A DNA stretch of 64,000 nt from Pseudomonas sp. PA15(2017). GTDB taxonomy: Bacteria > Pseudomonadota > Gammaproteobacteria > Pseudomonadales > Pseudomonadaceae. Below the pieces are notes generated by a model. It saw only the letters and a program-made list of their open reading frames with translations, made no database searches and was not told where the DNA came from. Shown here in pieces: positions 53,771 to 64,000 of the stretch. Both the position numbers and the translations under genes were made by a program. The stretch spans positions 124,001-188,000 of the forward strand of contig NZ_MSXV01000002.1 of assembly GCF_001945395.1 (NCBI RefSeq), written 5' to 3'. Each line of letters begins with the position of its first letter. The stretch's first letter is position 1.

Positions 53771-54831
53771 GGTGCGACGCCCTCATCGATGCGGATCTGC
53801 TGGCCGTCCCTGAGTTCGCTCAGGCCGGCGCTGACTACCTTGTCGCCGGCCGAGAGGCCCTCGACGCTGATCTGTTCGCCTTCACGGCCGACCACCCGCA
53901 CGTTGCGCGAGTGCACGGTCTTGGCCCCGGTGTCGATCACCCAGACGCGGCTCTGGCCGTCGACCTCCTGCACGGCGGCGGCTGGCAGCAGGCTGCGTGG
54001 GGTCTGCGCGCGGGTCAGGCTGATGGCCACGGCGGTGCCCAGGCGCAGGCCGGGCGGGGTTTCTTCCAGGGTCAGCCGAGCGCGGCGGGTGCGGGTGGCC
54101 GCGTCGGCGCGGGGCTCCAGTTCACGCAACTGGCCGCGGGTGGCGATGCTCGGGTCGAGCTGGGAGGCGACGTTGAACTGCACCTGGTCGTCCAGCCCGT
54201 CGGCCAGCTCCACGGGCAGGTCGAACACCGCCTCGCGCACGTCCGGGCGGGCCAGGGTGACCACTTCCTGGCCGGCGCCGACCACCTGGCCGGCTTCCAC
54301 GTGCCAGGCGGTGACCACCGCAGCGAAGTCGCTCTTCAGGGTGCCGTAGTTCAGGCGGTCGCGGGCCTGGCGGGTGGCGGCCGCGGCCTGGTCGCGGTTA
54401 CTGCGGGCGTTGCTCAGTTCGGTTTGCGCCTGCTCCAGGGTGGCCTTGGCACCGACGCCGCGGTCGAACAGCTCCTGCTGGCGGCGTGCGTTGGCCTGGG
54501 CGTTGATCCACTGCGCTTCGCTGCGCGCCTGGTCACCCTCGCTGGCGCGCAGGGCGTTCTGCTGGTCGGTAGGGTCGAGGGTCGCCAGGGGCGTGCCGGC
54601 CTGCACCTCGGCGCCGGCGTCCACCAGGCGGTGAGAGACCCGACCGCCGACGCGAAAGCCCAGGGTGCTCTGCACCCGCGCCTCGATGGTGCCGGCGAAG
54701 CGGCCGAGCACCTGCTGATCCTGCTGCTGCACTTCGCTGTACAGCACCGGGCGGATCGGCTCGGGTTTCTCGTCTTCGGCGCAGCCTGCCAGTAGCGCGG
54801 CAACCAGCGTGAAAGCCATCGCGCGCTTCAT
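53767..54831 (-). CDS. RND efflux periplasmic adaptor lipoprotein, second (TriB-like)
   Basis: A 354-residue membrane-fusion protein. The lipobox is LAGC near residue 17. The biotinyl-lipoyl halves read GRFAGTIEARVQSTLGFRVGG and VTAWHVEAGQVVGAGQEV, separated by an alpha-helical hairpin (ASEGDQARSEAQWINAQANA). It links the inner-membrane pump to the outer-membrane channel. Stop and start overlap its neighbours by 4 bp on both sides, so three pump genes are translated together. Confidence 0.92.
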   Translation of the reverse strand: MKRAMAFTLVAALLAGCAEDEKPEPIRPVLYSEVQQQDQQVLGRFAGTIEARVQSTLGFRVGGRVSHRLVDAGAEVQAGTPLATLDPTDQQNALRASEGDQARSEAQWINAQANARRQQELFDRGVGAKATLEQAQTELSNARSNRDQAAAATRQARDRLNYGTLKSDFAAVVTAWHVEAGQVVGAGQEVVTLARPDVREAVFDLPVELADGLDDQVQFNVASQLDPSIATRGQLRELEPRADAATRTRRARLTLEETPPGLRLGTAVAISLTRAQTPRSLLPAAAVQEVDGQSRVWVIDTGAKTVHSRNVRVVGREGEQISVEGLSAGDKVVSAGLSELRDGQQIRIDEGVAP

Positions 54832-55937
54832 GGCTGCTGCTCCTGCCGTGGATTCTGCTCGTGGGCCTCGGCGACTTCCACCTTCTGGCCGGGGTGCAAC
54901 AGTTGCCCGCCGGCCACCACCACGCGGTCACCGTCCTGCAGGCCGGCGCGGATGATCACCTTGTCGGTCAGGTAGCGACCGACCTGCACCGGATGCAACT
55001 GCACCACATCGCCGTCGCCCAGGCGCCATACCGCCGGCTCGCGCTCGGCCTTGGTGAGTGCCGACCAGGGCAGCTCGACGCTGCGTACCGCCGGGTTGCT
55101 GACATGGGCGCTGACGGTGGAGCCCAGCGTCAGCGCCGCCGGTACCTGCTCCAGGCCGACCTTGACCTGCACCGTACCGCTCTGCGCCGACACCTGTGGG
55201 TTGACCTCGCGCACCGTGCCGCTGGCGCCCACCTCGGGGTTGTCCAGCAGGCTCACGCGCAACGGCTGGCCGGGTTCGACCAGCAGTGCTTCGAAGACGT
55301 TGAACACCGCATCGCGCTCGCCCTCGCGGGCCAGGCCGAAGATCGGCGTGGCCGCCTGCACCACCTGGCCGACCTCGGCCTGGCGGGCGGTGATCACCCC
55401 GTCGCTCTCGGCGCGCAGCTCGGTGTAGCCGGCCTGTTCGCGGGCGTCGGCCAGTTGTGCTTCGGCGGCGGTCAGGCTGTTGCGCGCGCTGCGATCGCTG
55501 GCCACGGCGCTGTCGTATTCGCTGCGGCTGGTATAGCCCTTGGGCAGCAGTTGCTGCTGGCGCCAGAGGTTGGCGGCGCTGAGCTTGACCTGGGCACGGG
55601 CGGCTTCGGCGGCGGCCTCGGCGGAGCGCACCGCGTTGCGCTGGTCCTGCGGGTCGAGGCGGGCCAGAATCTGGCCAGCCTTCACGGTATCGCCGACGTC
55701 CACCAGGCGCTCGGTGATCTTGCCGCTGACGCGAAACGACAGATCGGTCTGGACGCGCGCCTGGATATCGCCGGTGATGGTGGCATCCGCCGCGTAATCG
55801 ACCTGACTGACCGTGGCCACCTTTACGCGCGGGTTCTTCGGCGCAGGCGGTGGCTCGTCGGCGCAGCCAGCCAGCAGCGCGAGAGCCAGCAGGGCCGCGA
55901 CGAGGCAAGGCAACGCAGAGGTCGATACGGGCGGCAT
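54828..55937 (-). CDS. RND efflux periplasmic adaptor lipoprotein, first (TriA-like)
   Basis: 369 residues. Lipobox LLAGC near residue 25, lipoyl halves TITGDIQARVQTDLSFRVSGK and VITARQAEVGQVVQAATPI, and a helical hairpin between them. ATG 55937 is chosen, with GGAG upstream and a lipoprotein signal directly following; a longer in-frame start would add 38 non-signal residues. Two distinct adaptors for one pump is the unusual TriABC arrangement. The LexA box before the divergent radical SAM gene lies about 116 bases upstream. Confidence 0.9.
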   Translation of the reverse strand: MPPVSTSALPCLVAALLALALLAGCADEPPPAPKNPRVKVATVSQVDYAADATITGDIQARVQTDLSFRVSGKITERLVDVGDTVKAGQILARLDPQDQRNAVRSAEAAAEAARAQVKLSAANLWRQQQLLPKGYTSRSEYDSAVASDRSARNSLTAAEAQLADAREQAGYTELRAESDGVITARQAEVGQVVQAATPIFGLAREGERDAVFNVFEALLVEPGQPLRVSLLDNPEVGASGTVREVNPQVSAQSGTVQVKVGLEQVPAALTLGSTVSAHVSNPAVRSVELPWSALTKAEREPAVWRLGDGDVVQLHPVQVGRYLTDKVIIRAGLQDGDRVVVAGGQLLHPGQKVEVAEAHEQNPRQEQQP

Positions 55938-56052
55938 GGAGGCTCCGGTACGGCAGGACACAGATGTGTGTGCAAATGCGACCGCGCCAGGCGACGAACG
56001 GTTCAGGCTACTGTTGCGACGAGCGCGGCTTGTGCTGGGGAAGCAATCCACA

Positions 56053-56072
56053 TACTGTATTTATATACAGTT
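56053..56072. promoter_or_regulatory. LexA (SOS) box
   Basis: TACTGTATTTATATACAGTT contains CTG-N10-CAG with an AT-rich centre, close to the gamma-proteobacterial LexA consensus. It is centred 23 bases before the radical SAM start codon and may cover its -10 region. Confidence 0.85.
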
Positions 56073-56085
56073 ATCGAGTTGAGCC

Positions 56086-57147
56086 ATGAACCCGACCTCA
56101 GCGCCGCGCGGGCGCGGCACCGCCAGCCAGCCGCACAATCGTTTCGCGCCCACCACCAGTGAGGCCGAGGACGACGGCTGGTATCAGGAACAGACGCCGC
56201 TGACCTTCGTCACCGAGGTACGCCACGAGCGGGCGAAGACGGTGATCAGCCGCAACAGCTCGCCAGACGTGGGCTTCGACCGCTCGGTGAACCCCTATCG
56301 CGGCTGCGAGCACGGCTGCATCTACTGTTTCGCCCGGCCCAGCCACGCCTATTGGGACCTGTCGCCGGGCATCGATTTCGAGACCAAACTGATCGCCAAG
56401 ACCAACCTGGCCGAGCGCCTCGAAGAGCAACTGAGCAAGCCGGGCTACGTACCGGCACCCATCGCCCTGGGCATCAACACCGACGGTTACCAGCCCATCG
56501 AGCGCGAGCACCAGTTGACCCGACAGGCCCTGGAGATCCTGCTGCGCTATCGCCATCCGGTGAGCATCATCACCAAGAGCGCGCTGATCCTGCGCGACCT
56601 GGATCTGCTCGAAGAGCTGGCCAGCCGTAATCTGGTCAGCGTGGCGTTCAGCGTCACCACCCTGGACGACGAACTCAAACGCATCATGGAGCCGCGCACC
56701 GCAGCGCCCAGGGCGCGACTGCGGGCCATGAAAACCCTGCACGAGCACGGCGTGCCGGTCGGCCTGATGGCTGCGCCGATGATCCCGATGATCAACGACA
56801 TGGAGCTCGAACGCCTGCTCGAAGCGGGGCGCGATGCCGGCGCCAGTTCCGCTGGCTACGTACTACTGCGCTTGCCGCTGGAAATCGCCGAGTTGTTCGA
56901 GCAATGGCTGCAGAGCCATTTCCCCGACCGCGCCGAGCACGTGATGAGCCTGATCCGCCAGTCCCGCGGCGGGCAGAACTACGACAGCCGCTTCGGCGCG
57001 CGAATGAAAGGCGAGGGGCACTTCGCCGAGCTGCTGGCCCAGCGCTTTCGCCTGGCGCGCCGCCGCTACGGTTACGACGGCAGCAAGCGTGGCGTGCTGG
57101 ACTGCTCGCAGTTCGCGCCGCCGGGGCAGCAGATGGGATTGTTCTGA
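56086..57147 (+). CDS. PA0069-family radical SAM protein (SplB-like)
   Basis: 353 residues with the radical SAM cysteine motif CEHGCIYCFARPSH at about residues 75-88 (C-x3-C-x2-C), upstream NPYRGC, and a TIM-barrel core (TNLAERLEEQLSKPG, ALGINTDGYQPIE). Similar to spore photoproduct lyase-like proteins of unknown substrate. A LexA box directly upstream indicates DNA-damage induction; I recall the P. aeruginosa homologue being in the SOS regulon. A DNA or nucleotide repair role is plausible but not shown. It is divergent from the RND pump operon. Confidence 0.9.
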   Translation: MNPTSAPRGRGTASQPHNRFAPTTSEAEDDGWYQEQTPLTFVTEVRHERAKTVISRNSSPDVGFDRSVNPYRGCEHGCIYCFARPSHAYWDLSPGIDFETKLIAKTNLAERLEEQLSKPGYVPAPIALGINTDGYQPIEREHQLTRQALEILLRYRHPVSIITKSALILRDLDLLEELASRNLVSVAFSVTTLDDELKRIMEPRTAAPRARLRAMKTLHEHGVPVGLMAAPMIPMINDMELERLLEAGRDAGASSAGYVLLRLPLEIAELFEQWLQSHFPDRAEHVMSLIRQSRGGQNYDSRFGARMKGEGHFAELLAQRFRLARRRYGYDGSKRGVLDCSQFAPPGQQMGLF

Positions 57148-57467
57148 TGGCTGCTTGACCAGCGGTTTCCCGTGGGCGCTGCGCTTGACCCGGGCCACGC
57201 AATGGCGATGTCCGCGCCTCTGTAGCCTGGAGTTGAGCGTAGCGATACCCAGGCTGGATAGCGGCCTGGTCATGGATCGTCAGCGCGGTGCACGACACGG
57301 CGAAAAAATGGTCAACATTGCCGGTCGGGTGGAGATTTTTCACGCCGACGTGTCTCGAGTGGTTTTGCCACAGTCAAATCCTCCGATCTCTTGTCGGCAG
57401 TCCTGCCGGCTGGGAAGCTGTGCGCTGTCGCACGCTTCGTCTCCCATCCGTAAGCGAGGTAACGCTA
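57148..57467. other. 320-bp gap holding a dispersed repeat hairpin (57224-57255)
   Basis: AGCCTGG (57224-57230) and CCAGGCT (57249-57255) pair around TTGAGCGTAGCGATACCC, the same core as in the repeat at 29941. No gene was found in the remainder. The promoter of the carbonic anhydrase gene must lie here, but no clear -35/-10 pair stands out. Confidence 0.55.
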
Positions 57468-58190
57468 ATGCCTGGTAATCGTCGTCCTGCCGAGAGCAAC
57501 CCCAAGAACGCTGCTTCGGCCGCCGAGGCGCTGGATCACCTGGTCGAAGGCTTTCTGCGCTTTCGCCAGGATGTGTTCCCGCAGCAGCAGGCGCTGTTCA
57601 AGAAGCTGGCCCATGCCCAGTCGCCGCGCGCCATGTTCATCACCTGCGCCGACTCGCGCATCGTGCCCGAGCTGATCACCCAGAGCGAGCCGGGCGACCT
57701 GTTCGTGACCCGCAACGTCGGCAACGTGGTGCCGCCGTACGGCCAGATGAACGGCGGCGTGTCCACCGCCATCGAATATGCGGTCGCCGCCCTGGGCGTG
57801 CAGCACATCATCGTCTGCGGCCACTCCGACTGCGGCGCGATGAAGGCCGTGCTCGACCCGGAAACCCTGGAACGCATGCCGACGGTCAAGGCCTGGCTGC
57901 GCCATGCCGAAGTGGCCAAGACGGTGGTCGCCGACAACTGCGGCTGCGCCGATCACACCACCCTGGGCGTGCTCACCGAAGAAAACGTGGTGGCCCAGCT
58001 CGACCACCTGCGCACCCACCCCTCGGTGGCCTCGCGCCTGGCGGCCGGCCAGCTGTTCATCCACGGCTGGGTGTATGACATCGAAAGCAGCGAGATCAAG
58101 GCCTACGATGCCGAGGCCGGTGAGTTCCGCCAGATCGGTGACGGCCCGCTGCCGATGGCCACACCGCGCCCGCGTTATCCACAGGGTTGA
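57468..58190 (+). CDS. beta-class carbonic anhydrase
   Basis: 240 residues; interconverts CO2 and bicarbonate in the cytoplasm. Zinc ligands are seen in CADSRIVPE (Cys, Asp-Arg dyad) and GHSDCGAM (His, Cys), with GDLFVTRNVGN between them, the diagnostic beta-CA set. A longer frame begins at 57288, but ATG 57468 has GCGAGGT upstream and matches family length. The C-terminus is a little extended (GDGPLPMATPRPRYPQG). It stands alone between the radical SAM gene and the mtl region. Confidence 0.93.
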   Translation: MPGNRRPAESNPKNAASAAEALDHLVEGFLRFRQDVFPQQQALFKKLAHAQSPRAMFITCADSRIVPELITQSEPGDLFVTRNVGNVVPPYGQMNGGVSTAIEYAVAALGVQHIIVCGHSDCGAMKAVLDPETLERMPTVKAWLRHAEVAKTVVADNCGCADHTTLGVLTEENVVAQLDHLRTHPSVASRLAAGQLFIHGWVYDIESSEIKAYDAEAGEFRQIGDGPLPMATPRPRYPQG

Positions 58191-58278
58191 TGGCGCGTAG
58201 GATAGTGCGAGCCATGTAGGTGACGCGTCGTCCACCTTACGGCCCGCTCCCACAGAATTCAGTCCCTGCTAGACCAAA

Positions 58279-58316
58279 TCAGCTCGTAAGGTGGATTTCA
58301 CCCATCCTACGAGCTG
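58279..58316. repeat. inverted repeat TCAGCTCGTA ... TACGAGCTGA
   Basis: Perfect 10-bp arms enclose AGGTGG...CACCCATCCT, which can extend the stem. It lies in the 286-bp gap after the carbonic anhydrase gene, near a half REP (GGCCCGCTCCCACAG, about 58242-58256). There is no T run. Dispersed repeat rather than terminator is favoured. Confidence 0.5.
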
Positions 58317-58476
58317 ACTCCGCTTTCCAGGCTTCAGTCTGTGACCTGCGTCTCCAACGGCGTTCAGCGAGCGAACCCGCTGGACTGTGCTAGGGTCTTT
58401 AGTCGGTCGGTTGGCCCGCACATGAGGCGTGTCCAACCGGCAATCACCGACAAGAATAAGATGATGCCGGCCCGCC

Positions 58477-59382
58477 ATGTCCCGATCGCAGAGAACGCTC
58501 GACCCGTCCTATGAGCTGATGGATGACCACGAAGGTCATTCGCTGATCTATCGCCAGCACGGTTTTCCCAGCCCGCTGGTGCGCTGGCATTTCCACAAGG
58601 AATACGAGCTGCACCTGATCGTCGCCAGCGCCGGCAAGGTGTTCATCGGCGACTACATCGGCAATTTCTCCCCCGACACCCTGTTTCTCACCGGCCCCAA
58701 CCTGCCGCACAACTGGATCAGCCAGATGGCGCCGGGCGAAGCGGTGGCCGAGCGCGACATGCTGGTCAACTTCACCGACGAGGTGCTGGAAAGCGGCACC
58801 GCGGTGTTCGCCGAACTCAAGGACCTGCAGCCGTTGTTGGCCCGTGCCCAGTACGGCATCGAGTTCCGTTGCCCGCACACCATTGCCGAGGCGCGCCAGT
58901 TGCTGCAGCGCATCGCCGATTCCCAGGGCATGACGCGTCTGGGGCACTTCTTCATCCTCATGGAGTTGCTGGCCGGCTGCGAGGCGTACCAGTTGCTCTC
59001 GGACCGCACCGCTGCGCAGCTGGCCGACGAGCACCACGTCGACCGTATCAACCGCGCCGTCGACTACATCTTCCAGCGCTATGCCCAGGAACTGAGCCAG
59101 GAGGAAGTGGCCGAGTACCTTGGGATGACGCCCACCTACTTCTCGCGCTTCTTCAAGCAGGCCACCGGGCGCGGCTTCGTCGAGTTCGTCAATCGCATGC
59201 GGGTGAGTAAATCCTGCGAGCTGCTGACCCAGAGCGACAAGCCGGTGACCGAGGTGTGTTTCGAGTCCGGCTTCAACAACATTTCCAACTTCAACCGACG
59301 CTTCCAGCAGCTCAAGGGCATGACGCCCAGCGGCTACCGACGGCTGGTTACCCAGCGCATCACTGCGCAAAACCTGTACTGA
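58477..59382 (+). CDS. mtlR: AraC-family activator of mannitol/polyol genes
   Basis: 301 residues. N-terminal cupin domain with HFHKEYELHLIVASAGKVFIGDY at about 28-50; C-terminal double helix-turn-helix at about 200-295 (EEVAEYLGMTPTYFSRFFKQ and VCFESGFNNISNFNRRFQQ). It is immediately upstream of the binding protein gene of a polyol-type ABC importer, the position and type of MtlR in P. fluorescens. It probably activates mtlE on mannitol, sorbitol or arabitol. Confidence 0.87.
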   Translation: MSRSQRTLDPSYELMDDHEGHSLIYRQHGFPSPLVRWHFHKEYELHLIVASAGKVFIGDYIGNFSPDTLFLTGPNLPHNWISQMAPGEAVAERDMLVNFTDEVLESGTAVFAELKDLQPLLARAQYGIEFRCPHTIAEARQLLQRIADSQGMTRLGHFFILMELLAGCEAYQLLSDRTAAQLADEHHVDRINRAVDYIFQRYAQELSQEEVAEYLGMTPTYFSRFFKQATGRGFVEFVNRMRVSKSCELLTQSDKPVTEVCFESGFNNISNFNRRFQQLKGMTPSGYRRLVTQRITAQNLY

Positions 59383-59550
59383 TTCCGTCGCCCGAATCTG
59401 TGGGGAAATAGCCGAAAACGTCGTGCTTGACGTGTCGGATGGCTTTTCACCGGCAGCCATGCTTTTACCGCCAGTGCAAAAAAGTATTGGTTGCAGTGCA
59501 GTCGAGGCGTTGTTCGCGTGCGGCGCTAGGGGTGTAATTCGGTTCGGCCC

Positions 59551-59564
59551 ACAAAAACAATAAC
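59551..59564 (+). promoter_or_regulatory. CA motif in the mtlE leader
   Basis: ACAAAAACAATAAC contains AAAAACAA and AACAATAA, two overlapping AAnAAnAA units, 43 bases before the mtlE ATG; Hfq/Crc target form. Confidence 0.5.
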
Positions 59565-59606
59565 GTCTCCCGAGGCTCACCGGGCCAGGGAGAGGAGTTC
59601 AAGACC

Positions 59607-60917
<1,311 letters not shown>

Positions 60918-61023
60918 GCACGCCCTGCGGTGAGCCGCAGTCAGCGGCCCACCGCGGGTGATCGAACGACGCCTGGGTCACTCGGCCCGATCCGTCATAC
61001 CCAACCGCCCATGCGGAGCCCCC

Positions 61024-61956
61024 ATGGATAACACAACCCTCGACTCCCGCGCGTCCGCGGCAGGCGAAGCCGTCGCCACGCGGCGCAAGCGCCTGGCGCC
61101 CGGCTGGTTCCTGGTGAGCCCCTCGGTGGTTCTGCTGCTGATCTGGATGATCGTGCCCCTGGGCATGACCATCTACTTCTCGCTGATCCGCTACAACCTG
61201 CTGTACCCCGGCGAGAACGATTTCGTCGGCCTGGAAAACTTCGAATACTTCGTCACCGATGCCGCCTTCCTGTCCGGCGCCGGCAACACCCTGCTGCTGG
61301 TCGGCAGCGTGCTGTTGATCAGCGTGGTGTTCGGCGTGCTGATCTCCGCCCTGCTGGAGGCCAGCGAGTTCTTTGGCCGCGGCATCGTGCGGGTGCTGCT
61401 GATCTCGCCGTTCTTCATCATGCCGACGGTCAGCGCGCTGTTGTGGAAGAACCTGATCTTCCATCCGGTATCGGGGATTCTCGCCGCCGTATGGCAGTTC
61501 TTCGGCGCCCAGCCGGTGGACTGGCTGGCGCACCACCCGCTGTTCTCGATCATTCTCATCGTGTCGTGGCAGTGGCTGCCGTTCGCCATCCTCATCCTGA
61601 TGACCGCCATGCAGTCGCTGGATCAGGAGCAGAAGGAGGCCGCGCGCCTCGACGGTGCCGGCCCGTTGGCCATCTTCTGGCACCTGACCCTGCCGCACCT
61701 GGCACGGCCGATCGCCGTGGTGGTGATGATCGAAACCATCTTCCTGCTCTCGGTATTCGCCGAGATCTACACCACTACCAGCGGCGGCCCGGGTTACGAA
61801 TCGACCAACCTGGCCTACCTGATCTACACCCAGGCGCTGCTGCAGTTCGACGTAGGCATGGCCTCCGCCGGCGGGCTGATCGCCGTGGTCATCGCCAACA
61901 TCGCCGCCATCGTGCTGATCCGCATGATCGGCAAGAACCTCACCGACCGGCAGTAG
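61024..61956 (+). CDS. mtlF: mannitol/polyol ABC transporter permease MtlF
   Basis: 310 residues, MalF-type permease with six transmembrane helices. The EAA motif reads EQKEAARLDGAGPLAIFWHLTLP near residue 203. ATG 61024 follows GGAG and gives a short cytoplasmic N-terminus; the frame extends upstream without a site. It lies 106 bases after mtlE and 9 bases before mtlG. Confidence 0.92.
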   Translation: MDNTTLDSRASAAGEAVATRRKRLAPGWFLVSPSVVLLLIWMIVPLGMTIYFSLIRYNLLYPGENDFVGLENFEYFVTDAAFLSGAGNTLLLVGSVLLISVVFGVLISALLEASEFFGRGIVRVLLISPFFIMPTVSALLWKNLIFHPVSGILAAVWQFFGAQPVDWLAHHPLFSIILIVSWQWLPFAILILMTAMQSLDQEQKEAARLDGAGPLAIFWHLTLPHLARPIAVVVMIETIFLLSVFAEIYTTTSGGPGYESTNLAYLIYTQALLQFDVGMASAGGLIAVVIANIAAIVLIRMIGKNLTDRQ

Positions 61957-61965
61957 GAGCGAAGC

Positions 61966-62799
61966 ATGCTGACTCTCAAGCAATCCCGTCGCTTGCAAAG
62001 CGTGCTGGTCGGCACGCTGGCCTGGGCCGTGGCCGCGCTGATCTTCTTCCCGATCTTCTGGATGGTGCTGACCAGCCTGAAGACCGAGCTGGACGCCTTC
62101 GCCACGCCGCCGCAGTTCATCTTCACCCCGACCCTGGAGAACTACCTGCACATCAACGAGCGCAGCGATTACTTCGCCTACGCCTGGAACTCGGTGCTGA
62201 TCTCCTTCGCCGCGACCTTGCTGTGCATGCTCATCGCGGTGCCGGCGGCCTACTCGATGGCGTTCTTCGAGACCAAGCGCACCAAGGGCACGCTGCTGTG
62301 GATGCTGTCCACCAAGATGCTGCCGCCGGTGGGTGTGCTGGTGCCGATTTATCTCTTGGCCAAGCAGTTCGGCCTGCTCGATTCGCGCATCGCGCTGATC
62401 GTCATCTACACCCTGATCAACCTGCCGATCGTGGTGTGGATGGTGTACACCTACTTCAAGGACATTCCCGGCGAGATCCTCGAAGCGGCGCGGCTCGATG
62501 GTGCCACCACCTGGCAGGAAATCGCTCGCGTGCTGCTGCCCATCGCCCGCGGCGGCCTGGCCTCGACCATGCTGCTGTCGCTGATCCTGTGCTGGAACGA
62601 GGCGTTCTGGTCGCTCAACCTGACCAGCTCCGCCGCTGCGCCGCTGACTGCGCTGGTGGCCTCCTACTCCAGCCCCGAAGGCCTGTTCTGGGCCAAGCTT
62701 TCCGCCGTTTCGACCCTGGCCTGCGCGCCCATTCTGATCTTCGGCTGGATCAGCCAGAAGCAGCTGGTGCGTGGTCTGTCGTTCGGCGCCGTCAAGTGA
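61966..62799 (+). CDS. mtlG: mannitol/polyol ABC transporter permease MtlG
   Basis: 277 residues, MalG-type permease with six helices. The EAA motif is EILEAARLDGATTWQEIARVL near 167. It pairs with MtlF. It is followed by an unusual 279-bp spacer before mtlK that contains a long imperfect hairpin and a small in-frame ORF. Confidence 0.92.
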   Translation: MLTLKQSRRLQSVLVGTLAWAVAALIFFPIFWMVLTSLKTELDAFATPPQFIFTPTLENYLHINERSDYFAYAWNSVLISFAATLLCMLIAVPAAYSMAFFETKRTKGTLLWMLSTKMLPPVGVLVPIYLLAKQFGLLDSRIALIVIYTLINLPIVVWMVYTYFKDIPGEILEAARLDGATTWQEIARVLLPIARGGLASTMLLSLILCWNEAFWSLNLTSSAAAPLTALVASYSSPEGLFWAKLSAVSTLACAPILIFGWISQKQLVRGLSFGAVK

Positions 62800-62870
62800 G
62801 GGGCTGTCGATGCTTCTTCACGGCCGCGACGAATCCCGCTTTTGCACGGCGAGAGCGGCAAGGAGGAATT

Positions 62871-63078
62871 TTGATCATTGCAGGTAACAACTATGTAAAG
62901 GCGGGCCGTACAAAAGCGGGTTCGTCCCTTCGGGTTGCGCGGCAAATGGCGCCAGGCTTCGTTGCAGGACTTGATAAGGGGCGGCCATTACCTGCGTCCT
63001 GCGCCTCGCCTGACACCATTTGGCGCGGCAACGCGACTCGCGCAGAAACACCGACAGCCCCTCAAGAGGATTTACGTC

Positions 63079-63086
<8 letters not shown>
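62871..63086 (+). CDS. possible small ORF between mtlG and mtlK
   Basis: 71 codons from TTG 62871, preceded by AAGGAGG only four bases away, to a stop that overlaps the mtlK ATG by 8 bp, an overlap typical of coupled genes. The product would be basic and tryptophan/arginine-containing ([15 protein letters not shown]), and I do not recognise it. The DNA also folds as a long hairpin, so the frame may be accidental over a structural repeat. Low confidence. Confidence 0.3.
62943..63022 (+). other. long imperfect stem-loop in the mtlG-mtlK spacer
   Basis: CAAATGG (62943-62949) pairs with CCATTTG (63016-63022), CAGGC (62953-62957) with GCCTG (63008-63012), and GCAGGAC (62964-62970) with GTCCTGC (62996-63002). 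It may act in mRNA processing or differential expression, or may be a dispersed repeat. Confidence 0.55.

Positions 63087-64000
<914 letters not shown>

Overview
The window reads as chromosomal DNA of a Pseudomonas species. It is high in G+C and compactly coded, with long antisense open frames typical of such DNA. It has Pseudomonas-type REP sequences with a RAYT transposase. It also carries a recognisable Pseudomonas block: a HypT-like LysR gene and aspA, then adhA, purE, purK, a GlsB/YeaQ-type protein and a DUF3299 protein. As I recall, this order resembles PA5429 down to PA5423 of P. aeruginosa. No rRNA, tRNA, prophage or CRISPR array was seen.

Bases 1-15300 are devoted to acidic amino acids. 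They hold a cytoplasmic L-asparaginase (cut by the window edge), an AGCS amino acid/Na+ symporter with a divergent XRE regulator, two tandem solute-binding proteins without permeases, aspartase with a divergent HypT-like LysR regulator, and the aatJQMP glutamate/aspartate ABC importer followed by its two-component system aauS-aauR. The aatJ upstream region has a sigma-54 promoter, a TTCGG-N4-CCGAA inverted repeat that fits the AauR site, and a Crc/Hfq-type CA motif.

Bases 15300-19200 hold core metabolism (adhA, purE-purK). From 19240 to 27832 lies a type VI secretion island: hcp, vgrG, a DUF4123 adaptor, a 1203-residue VasX-like effector and a DUF6708-type membrane protein that is probably its immunity protein. 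Three copies of an 18-bp dyad lie upstream of hcp.

Bases 27977-34700 hold an HD phosphohydrolase, a sarcosine/N-methyltryptophan oxidase-like flavoprotein, a GNAT enzyme, a RES/Xre toxin-antitoxin pair with an 11-bp-arm operator, a gamma carbonic anhydrase, prlC and yheV. Bases 34700-44200 hold tctCBA, a D-2-hydroxyacid dehydrogenase-type flavoenzyme, several uncharacterised proteins, and an AraC regulator whose 3' end was rewritten by a 140-bp MITE. A second MITE copy lies just upstream of prlC.

Bases 44270-49600 look like an aromatic-alcohol pathway: a CalA-like alcohol dehydrogenase, a benzaldehyde/vanillin dehydrogenase-like enzyme and an outer-membrane channel. They are divergent from a XylR/DmpR-type activator, with a matching -24/-12 promoter, a distal dyad, and CA motifs before all three genes. 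Bases 49600-50660 hold a RAYT transposase with REP sequences and a 164-bp tandem repeat. Bases 50684-55937 encode a TriABC-like RND pump with two adaptor lipoproteins. It is divergent from a LexA-boxed radical SAM gene. After a beta carbonic anhydrase gene, the window ends in the mannitol/polyol operon mtlR-mtlEFGK.
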